Below are positions 17,300 through 25,076 of a DNA stretch of 61,809 nucleotides, in pieces. Where the stretch lies: NCBI GenBank assembly GCA_041583135.1, contig JBFHGJ010000021.1, positions 1 through 61,809 of the forward strand. Reading direction: 5' to 3'. The position numbers were made by a program, and so were the translations under genes. The stretch comes from JABSOG01 sp041583135. Lineage in GTDB: Bacteria > Pseudomonadota > Gammaproteobacteria > Enterobacterales > Alteromonadaceae. Under the pieces are notes generated by a model. It did no database searches. It worked only from the letters and a program-made list of their open reading frames with translations, and was not told where the DNA came from. The number at the start of each line of letters is the position of its first letter. Within the stretch, counting starts at the first letter, position 1.

Positions 17300-18058
17300 A
17301 TGTTACAAGGTAAAGTAATTCTGGTTACCGGTGGCCTCGGCTTTTTGGGCAAGGCATTGGTCAACGCGTTGTGTGAACAACAGGCCAAAGTGGTTATCGG
17401 TGATATTCAGCCGCAGGCTGATTTGACCGAAGTTTTTCCTAAGTGGGTCGATAGCATCGGCTATTGCCAAATGGACATCACTAAAAAACACAGTATCGAA
17501 GCGGCCATCGACAGTGTGGTGAGCCAGTTCGGTCAGCTTGACGGGGTGGTGAGCAACGCCTATCCACGCAACAAAAATTATGGTCGTAAGTTCTTCGACG
17601 TCGAGTTCGATGATTTTTGCGATAACGTCAATATGCACCTCGGCGGCTATTTCTTGGTGGCACAAGTGTTTGCTAAGTTTTTTGCTGAGCAAGGTCACGG
17701 CAAAATCGTCAACATGTCCTCTATCTATGGCGTCAACGCGCCACGTTTTGACGTGTATGACAATACCCCGATGACCATGCCGGTAGAATACGCAGCCATC
17801 AAATCTGGTGTGGTTCACCTGACCAAGTACATCGCCGCTTATCTTAGAGGCAAAAATGTTCAGGTCAACGCGGTCAGCCCGGGTGGATTGCTTGACGGTC
17901 AGCCGCAGGATTTTGTTGAGAAATACAATCAATACGCCATCAATAAAGGCATGTTGGACCCACAAGACATTACCGGTGCAGTGTGTTTCTTGCTGTCATC
18001 TGCTGCCGATTATGTCAATGGCCAAAACATCGTCGTTGATGACGGTTGGTCGCTATAA
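17300..18058 (+). CDS. Short-chain dehydrogenase/reductase
   Basis: A 252-residue classical SDR. The cofactor-binding TGGLGFLGKAL is at residue 10, the catalytic Ser in NMSSIYGVNAP near 140, and the YxxxK pair in VEYAAIKSGVVHLT near 160. The GWSL end is typical of this group. It resembles SDRs placed in sialic or legionaminic-acid loci (PtmA-like), though the exact substrate is unknown. It starts five bases after the nitrilase-like gene and precedes the exporter genes by 35 bases, so it ends the biosynthetic half of the operon. Confidence 0.85.
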   Translation: MLQGKVILVTGGLGFLGKALVNALCEQQAKVVIGDIQPQADLTEVFPKWVDSIGYCQMDITKKHSIEAAIDSVVSQFGQLDGVVSNAYPRNKNYGRKFFDVEFDDFCDNVNMHLGGYFLVAQVFAKFFAEQGHGKIVNMSSIYGVNAPRFDVYDNTPMTMPVEYAAIKSGVVHLTKYIAAYLRGKNVQVNAVSPGGLLDGQPQDFVEKYNQYAINKGMLDPQDITGAVCFLLSSAADYVNGQNIVVDDGWSL

Positions 18059-18093
18059 CACCACAAGCTAAGACAACACACGAGGAAGTTTCA

Positions 18094-18927
18094 ATGTATG
18101 AGCGCTGGGTTGAGATAACCCCAAGTGGCATTAAAAAGAGTTCAATGCCGCTAAAGCAGCAGTTCAAAGAGCTTGGAAAACAGTTGGGGCAGCTTAAATA
18201 TATGCTCCACTTTCACCTTAAGAAAACCGCCTATGGCAGTATTTTCGGTCGTCTATGGTTGGTTTTGGAGCCTTTGCTGCAAGCGCTGCTATATTACTTC
18301 CTCGTTGCTGTGGTCTTTGGGATCAGTGAAACTGATCGATTTTTCAAGATCATGATAGCCATTACCTTTTGGTTGGGGCATGTCAAAATGCTCTCCCAAG
18401 CACCAAGGCTGTTTCTAGATAAGTCCGACGTCTTAAGCCAGATATCGTTTCCGACTCGGATGATCTTACTGGAGTTTTGTGCCAGTCACCTTTTGCTGTT
18501 TGCCATTGGTTTGGCAGGGCCTTTAGTGTTGTTGTTATGGCAGGGGATATATCCCGATATCTACTGGTTTTGGGTGATCCCGATATTTTTGGTGCAGTTT
18601 GTATTTTCCTTAGCCTTGGCCAGCTTTTTAGCCATTGTCGGCACCTTTGTCAGGGATATTGCCAATATGATCTTCTTCCCTATGGCTATCTGGTGGTACG
18701 CCAGCCCGGGGATTTATGATGTTTCGGTGATCCCTGAGAAATACAAATATCTCTATGCCTTTAATCCGTTTTCCTATTTCCTCAGTGGCTACCACAATGC
18801 CATCTTATATCACAAAGGCCCTGACGTAACTGCGCTTGCCATTACTCTAGGCGTTTCTCTGGTCTTATTGCTGATTGGTTTATGGGGCATCAATAAAGTA
18901 AAACACAAGTTTTACAGTTTCTTTTAG
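18094..18927 (+). CDS. ABC-2 polysaccharide exporter permease (Wzm/KpsM-like)
   Basis: A 277-residue inner-membrane protein with an amphipathic cytoplasmic N-terminus (LKYMLHFHLKKTAYGSIFG) and about six transmembrane helices, as in Wzm/KpsM/TagG exporters that move undecaprenyl- or lipid-linked polysaccharide. The segment NPFSYFLSGYHNAIL near residue 225 is the conserved C-terminal ABC-2 motif. The frame is open back to 18046, but ATG 18094 has GAGGAAG upstream and gives the standard N-terminus. The partner ATPase follows after 19 bases. Confidence 0.9.
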   Translation: MYERWVEITPSGIKKSSMPLKQQFKELGKQLGQLKYMLHFHLKKTAYGSIFGRLWLVLEPLLQALLYYFLVAVVFGISETDRFFKIMIAITFWLGHVKMLSQAPRLFLDKSDVLSQISFPTRMILLEFCASHLLLFAIGLAGPLVLLLWQGIYPDIYWFWVIPIFLVQFVFSLALASFLAIVGTFVRDIANMIFFPMAIWWYASPGIYDVSVIPEKYKYLYAFNPFSYFLSGYHNAILYHKGPDVTALAITLGVSLVLLLIGLWGINKVKHKFYSFF

Positions 18928-18946
18928 AAAGACAAGTGTTGGATAT

Positions 18947-20638
18947 ATGAGCACCGAAATTTTACAAAGTGCAGTCTCCCGTTATCTTGCCTCCAAGCGT
19001 GATTTCCAGCCGCTGAGACAATACTTTGACCAATTGACTGAGCACAGCCAGGCACAGGTGCTGCTCAGCTCTTTTGCCGATCCCGACCATTGTTCGATGA
19101 ACGATATAGCCGCCAAGTTGACAAAAACTTCCGGTGAGCGTGATATCGTCAATGCCGCCAACATCGTTTTTGTTACCGAAAGTGATGAGATTGTTGCCTA
19201 TCGCTATGATATGCCAACCTCAAGCGCCAGCTGCGCGGTGCATTTTGTCACCCATATGGCCTGTGAAGTTGCCGATAGTTTTTCCTATAGCTTGATGGGC
19301 GACGATGGTCAGACCTTATTCGCTCTGATGGTGGGCAACGAATCGATATTTGTCGATGGCAGCTTCAAAGTGATCTCGGTTAACAACCGCTTGCCTCATC
19401 TGTATTCGATTGTGGTCAGCCAAGGCATGGTAAAGGTTTATATCGACGGCAGTTTGCGTTTGACCGGCAGTCTTAGCTTCGATGCGCCGATAAAAGCAAT
19501 GGGCTGGCAGTTGCAGGGCAAGCCCGGGGCTTCATTGGAAGCGTCATTAATGGGGCTTGAGCTTTGGGCTGTCGATGCCGAGACCTTGCTGCTTGCACAA
19601 GATGAGCAGCAGCAAATGCACAATCAAATCGAGCAGGCGCTTAAAGACAACGATTTGCGCACCCTAGCGAAGTTGGTCAACGTCAACAGCGCGGCCATTT
19701 TCACTGAGTTTCAAGACGCTATTTTAGCGTTGATGAAGGGGCATTTTGAACAGCGCCACAGTCATGGGCTACTTGACTGGCTTTATGCTCAGGTGTGTCA
19801 TGTACTTGATGACAGCCATTTGGCTGATTGGCAAGCCTACTTTGAGCAAGTTTGTCCAAAGCCTGTAGTAGAGGTTCATGACCTTAATGTGCGTTTTGAT
19901 ACCAACCCGTCAAAGCGGATGTCTTTGGCGGCACTGTTGTTTGAGCGTGGCCGCAATAAAACCTTCGATGTGATTGAAGATCTCAGCTTCAAAGTCTACC
20001 CCGGCGATCGTGTAGGGGTGATTGGGCCAAATGGCGTCGGCAAAAGTACCTTGCTTAAAACCTTGGCGGGTATGTTGCCCATTCGCAAAGGTAAAATTCG
20101 TATCTACGGCGATTTTATGATGCTCAAAGCCGGTGTCGGGATGAAAACCGAGTTGACCGGGCGCGAGAACATATACCATGCCGGTGCCTATCTTGGCTTT
20201 TCGACCAAAGAGCTCAATGAGATCTGTGACGAAATTATTGAATTCTCAGAGCTGGGCGAAGCCATCGACAGACCGTTTAAATATTATTCCGACGGGATGC
20301 AGTCACGTTTGATCTTTTCCCTCGCCACCAGCGTGTGCCCGGATATTCTGTTTTTGGATGAATTGCTCAGTGCGGGTGATGTGTCCTTTAGAGATAAGGC
20401 CGCTCAGCGTCTTGAGCAGTTTATGGACAAAATCAAAGTGTCCTTTATCGTGACGCACGGTCTGTCTTATGTTAAAGAAAAGTGTACTAAGGGGCTGTAT
20501 TTATCACCTCGAGGTCAGTATTATTTCGGCGATCCTGAAGAAGCGGTAGCAAGGTATCTTGCTGATGAAAGGGTGCCGGTGGTAGAAAGTGTTTCAACTC
20601 ATGGTATTGAGCCGTTGGCTATTTTAGACAACGTATAA
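18947..20638 (+). CDS. ABC exporter ATPase (Wzt/KpsT-like) with N-terminal lectin-like extension
   Basis: A 563-residue protein. The C-terminal third or so (about residues 310-540) is a polysaccharide-type ABC ATPase: Walker A GPNGVGKST near 358, signature YYSDGMQSRLIFSLA near 445, Walker B DILFLDELLSAGD near 465, and switch His in FIVTHG near 500. The first 300 residues are not part of a normal Wzt. Residues about 65-210 read like a concanavalin/LamG-type beta-sandwich (SFKVISVNNRLPHLYSIVV, VKVYIDGSLRLTGSLSF), followed by a helical linker. Known Wzt proteins that recognise the polysaccharide terminus have a C-terminal sandwich domain, so this placement is unusual. The fold assignment is by pattern only. 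Confidence 0.88.
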   Translation: MSTEILQSAVSRYLASKRDFQPLRQYFDQLTEHSQAQVLLSSFADPDHCSMNDIAAKLTKTSGERDIVNAANIVFVTESDEIVAYRYDMPTSSASCAVHFVTHMACEVADSFSYSLMGDDGQTLFALMVGNESIFVDGSFKVISVNNRLPHLYSIVVSQGMVKVYIDGSLRLTGSLSFDAPIKAMGWQLQGKPGASLEASLMGLELWAVDAETLLLAQDEQQQMHNQIEQALKDNDLRTLAKLVNVNSAAIFTEFQDAILALMKGHFEQRHSHGLLDWLYAQVCHVLDDSHLADWQAYFEQVCPKPVVEVHDLNVRFDTNPSKRMSLAALLFERGRNKTFDVIEDLSFKVYPGDRVGVIGPNGVGKSTLLKTLAGMLPIRKGKIRIYGDFMMLKAGVGMKTELTGRENIYHAGAYLGFSTKELNEICDEIIEFSELGEAIDRPFKYYSDGMQSRLIFSLATSVCPDILFLDELLSAGDVSFRDKAAQRLEQFMDKIKVSFIVTHGLSYVKEKCTKGLYLSPRGQYYFGDPEEAVARYLADERVPVVESVSTHGIEPLAILDNV

Positions 20639-20662
20639 TAATTCTAAGGTTTAAAAAATAAT

Positions 20663-23176
20663 ATGGTCACATTGCAAAGGTTGACACGCGAATTTCTGTT
20701 GATGGAAAGCGCGCTTGAAGACCTCTATCAAGGAAAGCCTAGAGATAAGGCAAAAGTGGTTTCGCAAAGTATTTCACTGCTACAGGGATTTAACGGTAGT
20801 CGTGGCGTGGTGAAAAAACTTGGCTATTATCGTCGATATCGCAAGCATATGTTGCGAGTGTTTGAGCAGTTGGCACCGGCGGTCAAAAACAGCAAATGTA
20901 GTTGGCAAATCAAAATGGCCTTTAGGTTAGTTCACCTGGCTGGTCAGTCGCGCTTTGCTTTAATGTTGATGATGTTGGGCGGCGTCATCGCCTCACCCTT
21001 GATGCTGTTGATGTACCTGCAAGTTAAGAATCCGGTATTGCATGAGCTAAAGGTGCGTGAAGCGACCTTGTGTGAGCCGATAGAAAAAATCGACCCGCAA
21101 TCGATTGAGGAAGTGAAAAAACGAGATGCACGGGTCAAAGTGGCGCCGGGCAATTTCCTTGATGTTAACCTGATCCAGCAGTATCAACCGGAAGATCTCT
21201 TTCCGGTTTCAGTCTTATTAAAGCGTCGCAACCTCAAGCTTGAAGATTGTGTCTTTGTCTCCAACAGCGTGCGCTTGAGCCAGATTTTAGAAGCCTCAAA
21301 GCTTTACTTTACCGCCATCCACGGCTCGGCGGTGATGGACAAAAATAAAGAAATGTCTATCTACACTGAGCTTAGCGACATGTTTGATAAAACCGCCAAG
21401 CTGATTGAAGCGATGCACTTTGAAGGCGTGCCGGTGGTGACGTTGCAAAACAACGAGTTGGTCACCCTCTTTGCGACCACGGTGGCGCTTTATAATGCCA
21501 TCGACTTGGCCATAGAGAAAAAGAAAAAGCATGTGGTCTTTATTGCCGAAGGTGACTCATTATTGCTGCGCACCTTTATCGATAAGATAGCCGGTTACTA
21601 TCTCAATAATCGCCGCTTTATCTGTACGCCGATGCACTGGTTGTGTAAATTCGAAGAACGTACCGGGCAATACTCGATGGTACAAGATACCAGAACGGTG
21701 CGTGAATACCTTTACTATTCGCAAAGTTATGATGAGTCGGTATCCGATAATTATAATCAAGCGCTGATCAACCGCTGTAGCAGTCGCTATAAGAGTTTCG
21801 ATCCGTTTGGCCTTAAGCGCAGCTATGACGAATACTATGGCGGCTACTTCCAGCTGATCTCGCAATTGAAATTGATCGCCGAGAAAAACGCCAAGCAGGA
21901 TAAGCGTCCGATTTTGGTGGTCTCTCAGGTCGATACCAAGTCGATTTACTGGAAAGCCTTGTTGCCGGTGGTTAAGAGCGTACTGGAAAAGGGCGAACAG
22001 CTATTGTTTGTGACCTCGCATTTTCAGGCTTACCTTGATGTTGAAGCGCTCGGCGGTACGTCTATCTTTTTCGGCAACAACATCAAAACCCCCAACTTGT
22101 CGAAATACAACTTGGCGCTCAATCAGATTTACATGCAGATGAACTCGCTTTCTTCTTATGCTATTGCCGAGTTGGATATCGATAAGTATCAGGAGTTCGG
22201 TAAGGAGTTGATTGAAGACTTCTGGCAGGCCTTGTCAAGCAACTACAGCTTTTACGAGGGCTTGCGCCGTACCATTACCCAAGTCGATGTGTTCAATCAA
22301 ATCGTCGATATGTTGCAGCCGAAAAGTATTTTGGCCATGCCTCACGTCAATCCGCTGAGCGAAGTGGCGATTGCCGTGGCGAAAAACAAGAAGATTTTAA
22401 GCGTCACCATGCCATCGGTGACTGTTGACAGCAATAGACGCTCGATACCACTGGACTGGACAACTCACATTATTGCCAGTTACGGCAAGCAATGCACCGA
22501 TGCCTTTAAAGCGCTTGGTCATGAGCAATGTTCAATTATAGAAACCGGTAATGCTAGCCTTGATGGTTTGATCAACCGCCGAACCGAAGAATCGATTGCC
22601 CAAGCACGTCAATCCATTCGTGAGGAATTTGGTATCGATCAAGATAAGAAGATCATTTTCATCGCCACCTCAAGGATTGACCGCGAGGAGCATATTTGGA
22701 TCAATGAAATGATCAATGTCGCCGATAAGCGCGATGACTTTGCTATCATCTTAAAGCCCCATCCGTCATTCGGTTTGGCGGCCTACAGCAAAGTGCGTAT
22801 CAGCAACAATTACTTCGGTACTCAGTCTCATACTCTTGATGCGCTGTTGTTGGCCTCAGATGTCTTGGTGACCGACTACTCCACCACTGGCGCCGAGGCT
22901 GCGCTTTTTGGTATGCCGGTTATCGTGACCAACTTTACCGGTGAGAAGTATCCGTCCAACAACTATGACGACTATGGGGTTGCTTTGCTGATTGAAAAGC
23001 TTGAGCAGGTTGAGCCTGTGATAGCCAGTCTGTTTGATGATGAGAAAGTGCAGCAGTCTATTCGCGACAGTCAGGCACGTTTTGCCGAAAACTACAATGT
23101 CTATAACGACGGTCAGGCATCTGACAGGATAGGCGATATTCTCATTAATCCGACTAACTACACCAGCTCCGACTAA
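20663..23176 (+). CDS. Large capsule-type transferase with C-terminal CDP-glycerol phosphotransferase-like domain
   Basis: An 837-residue protein. Residues about 94-120 form one hydrophobic segment (FALMLMMLGGVIASPLMLLM), suggesting membrane anchoring. The C-terminal 250 residues resemble the GT-B glycerophosphotransferase / capsule transferase group: KPHPSFG near 697 and VTDYSTTGAEAALFGMPVI near 735. The middle region also looks Rossmann-like. The likely role is polymer or linker assembly at the inner face of the membrane before ABC export. It starts 24 bases after the ATPase and is followed within five bases by another transferase. A CDP-glycerol synthetase is not in the window, so the donor is unknown. 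Confidence 0.75.
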   Translation: MVTLQRLTREFLLMESALEDLYQGKPRDKAKVVSQSISLLQGFNGSRGVVKKLGYYRRYRKHMLRVFEQLAPAVKNSKCSWQIKMAFRLVHLAGQSRFALMLMMLGGVIASPLMLLMYLQVKNPVLHELKVREATLCEPIEKIDPQSIEEVKKRDARVKVAPGNFLDVNLIQQYQPEDLFPVSVLLKRRNLKLEDCVFVSNSVRLSQILEASKLYFTAIHGSAVMDKNKEMSIYTELSDMFDKTAKLIEAMHFEGVPVVTLQNNELVTLFATTVALYNAIDLAIEKKKKHVVFIAEGDSLLLRTFIDKIAGYYLNNRRFICTPMHWLCKFEERTGQYSMVQDTRTVREYLYYSQSYDESVSDNYNQALINRCSSRYKSFDPFGLKRSYDEYYGGYFQLISQLKLIAEKNAKQDKRPILVVSQVDTKSIYWKALLPVVKSVLEKGEQLLFVTSHFQAYLDVEALGGTSIFFGNNIKTPNLSKYNLALNQIYMQMNSLSSYAIAELDIDKYQEFGKELIEDFWQALSSNYSFYEGLRRTITQVDVFNQIVDMLQPKSILAMPHVNPLSEVAIAVAKNKKILSVTMPSVTVDSNRRSIPLDWTTHIIASYGKQCTDAFKALGHEQCSIIETGNASLDGLINRRTEESIAQARQSIREEFGIDQDKKIIFIATSRIDREEHIWINEMINVADKRDDFAIILKPHPSFGLAAYSKVRISNNYFGTQSHTLDALLLASDVLVTDYSTTGAEAALFGMPVIVTNFTGEKYPSNNYDDYGVALLIEKLEQVEPVIASLFDDEKVQQSIRDSQARFAENYNVYNDGQASDRIGDILINPTNYTSSD

Positions 23177-23180
23177 GCGT

Positions 23181-24404
23181 GTGGCCATCTTACTGTATGA
23201 GCCGTTGGCCGATATCAACAGGGCGCCTTTTATTAAGGCGCTGTGTTGCTACCTACAGGCCAAAGGCCATCAGGTGGTCATTTTAGTTGAAGCCAAAGTC
23301 CTTTATACCCTAAAGGGAGAATTCGGTACCAAACCGGTGCTCGATAACCGTGGCCCTATCTACCATTATTTGGCTGATCTGCCACTGCATTTTCTGCCGC
23401 AAGCCAAGTCGCTGGATACAACCTATCAACAGCTTGGTGCCGATGGGGCATTGGCGTACATCGCTGAGGCGCGACAACAACATTACCTTTCATTACTAAA
23501 ACAGCTCAACCCCGAGCGCATCTTCATTTGGAACAGCAACCACGACCACCAGCGTGATTTTATGGAACTGATTGATTCGCTGGGTTGGCGTAAGCGCATG
23601 TTCTATGCAGAAATGGGCTGGTTTCCACAAAAAGGGCATGTGTTTTTTGACCCGCAAGGGGTGGCTGGGGCGAGCGAAATCGCTCAACTATCACTGGCCA
23701 AACTCAATAACGCACAAATACAGCAATTACACCCTTGGCTTGACGCCTTTGCCACACGTTATGGCCAAAGGCAGCCTATCGCCAAGCGTATTTTGGTGCC
23801 GCTGCAAATCGATAGCGACAGCAACATCACCCACTTTAGCGAGCACTTTGACTCGATGGCATGCTTTGTCGAGTTTTTGCAGCGCTGGATCCCGCCAGAG
23901 TATGAAGTTATTATCAGACCGCATCCGTTGGCCAAAGCACAGCCTATTACATTAGAGGCCGCGCACTTTCGCTTGGATAGCTCAAGCGATTTGGCACAAT
24001 TGCTCGTTAGTGCTTCATTGGTGATTGGCTTAAACAGTACCGTATTGCTTGAGTCATTGCTGCTCGATATTCCTACTATCGCCTTTGCCCGCGGCGTTTT
24101 TGGCATAAATAGCGGTATTGAAGCGTCACTGACACCGACCTCTCCATTTCCTCGGCAAGTGATTATTGACCAAGACAAGCGACTGAGCTTTCTTTATGAA
24201 CTGGCCTTTGTGCGTCAGTTACCACTGGCACAGTTGATGAGTGGGCAGGGCAATACCATCCTTGAGCGCATCGTCAAAACGGCCGAGGGCGGTCAAACCG
24301 ATATCGAGATTGAGGTGAGTCGGCCAAACTGGTGGCAGCGGCTGTTTGGCTTGAGTTATCTTTGCGCCTATTATTTGTGGCAAAGAGTCAAGCGCTGGCG
24401 GTAA
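23181..24404 (+). CDS. Capsule-synthesis-type glycosyltransferase (KpsS/LipB-like)
   Basis: A 407-residue protein resembling the Capsule_synth group that includes KpsC and KpsS, Kdo transferases making the lipid linker of ABC-exported capsules. Supporting segments are ILVPLQIDSDSNITHFS near residue 207, the EVIIRPHPLAK loop near 243, and the acceptor-side GLNSTVLLESLLLDIPTIAF near 285. The last residues are basic and hydrophobic (FGLSYLCAYYLWQRVKRWR). It uses GTG 23181, four bases after the previous stop. It is the last gene of the operon that began at 12399. If truly KpsS-like it would support a Kdo-type linker on the exported polymer. Confidence 0.72.
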   Translation: MAILLYEPLADINRAPFIKALCCYLQAKGHQVVILVEAKVLYTLKGEFGTKPVLDNRGPIYHYLADLPLHFLPQAKSLDTTYQQLGADGALAYIAEARQQHYLSLLKQLNPERIFIWNSNHDHQRDFMELIDSLGWRKRMFYAEMGWFPQKGHVFFDPQGVAGASEIAQLSLAKLNNAQIQQLHPWLDAFATRYGQRQPIAKRILVPLQIDSDSNITHFSEHFDSMACFVEFLQRWIPPEYEVIIRPHPLAKAQPITLEAAHFRLDSSSDLAQLLVSASLVIGLNSTVLLESLLLDIPTIAFARGVFGINSGIEASLTPTSPFPRQVIIDQDKRLSFLYELAFVRQLPLAQLMSGQGNTILERIVKTAEGGQTDIEIEVSRPNWWQRLFGLSYLCAYYLWQRVKRWR

Positions 24405-24438
24405 TGCTCAAGGAAATTGTCCTAAAGCATCAAAGAGT

Positions 24439-24468
24439 TTGCCAAATTGGCGATTTTTCTTCTATACT
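24439..24468 (+). promoter_or_regulatory. Sigma70 promoter for the secreted-protein pair
   Basis: TTGCCA (24439-24444), 18-base spacer, TATACT (24463-24468). Transcripts would carry a leader of about 135 bases before ATG 24612. Confidence 0.65.
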
Positions 24469-24611
24469 TCAAGAACATTTGTTGTGCAGTTGTCACGGCA
24501 AACCTCAAGTTATGTTCTAACATTTTGAACGTATTGCCTTTGGCTTGGCAGCTAGGCAAACATTGTACCTAGCTCAAAAAGGATTTTGCTAAATTTTATT
24601 AGGGTGTGAAA

Positions 24612-25073
24612 ATGAACAAGTTTAGGAAAGTATTTTTACCCTTTGCTGTGATATTGGCTGTTGGGAGCGGCGCTGCATTGGCGGATGAAGCGGTTTCGGC
24701 GAAGGTTGAATTGAACGGCAGCGCATTTGGGCTGTCGATGAGTGGCTCACAAGGCGACAGCAAAACCACTGTGTCAATATCTGGCCCGGACGGCTTCTAT
24801 CGAACCACTCAGTCCGATATGGACTTCCAAGATATCGACTTAGCCTCAGAACAAGCACTCGCCGATGGCATTTATCAGTATGAAATCGTGATCAATTCCG
24901 GCGCTTATCGTGAGGTTAAAGATACCCTCAACAATGGTCGCGGCGAGAATAATGTGACGCTAGTGCCAAAAACCAAAGTGCAAAAAGGGCACTTTTGGGT
25001 CGTCAATGGCCAAATCAAATCGTTTAAAAAAGTCAAAGAGCCAAGTGTGATGTTTCAAGGCAGGGGGAAATAG
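24612..25073 (+). CDS. Small secreted protein of unknown function
   Basis: I do not recognise the family. The 153-residue product starts with a clear Sec signal peptide (MNKFRKVFLPFAVILAVGS, cleavage probably after ALA-DEA). The mature part is short and polar, with alternating strands that suggest a small beta-sandwich (TTVSISGPDGFYRTT, GIYQYEIVINSGAYREV). ATG 24612 is preceded by GGGTG; an in-frame GTG at 24606 is less well placed. Three bases separate it from the S74-domain gene, and the two share the promoter at 24439. It is probably a surface or periplasmic partner of that protein. Confidence 0.8.
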   Translation: MNKFRKVFLPFAVILAVGSGAALADEAVSAKVELNGSAFGLSMSGSQGDSKTTVSISGPDGFYRTTQSDMDFQDIDLASEQALADGIYQYEIVINSGAYREVKDTLNNGRGENNVTLVPKTKVQKGHFWVVNGQIKSFKKVKEPSVMFQGRGK

Positions 25074-25076
25074 ACC

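Noticed and set aside
17303..17965. 220-residue minus-strand frame inside the SDR gene
   Set aside because: Shadow of the SDR coding strand; the plus strand carries TGGxGxxG and YxxxK motifs and fits the operon.
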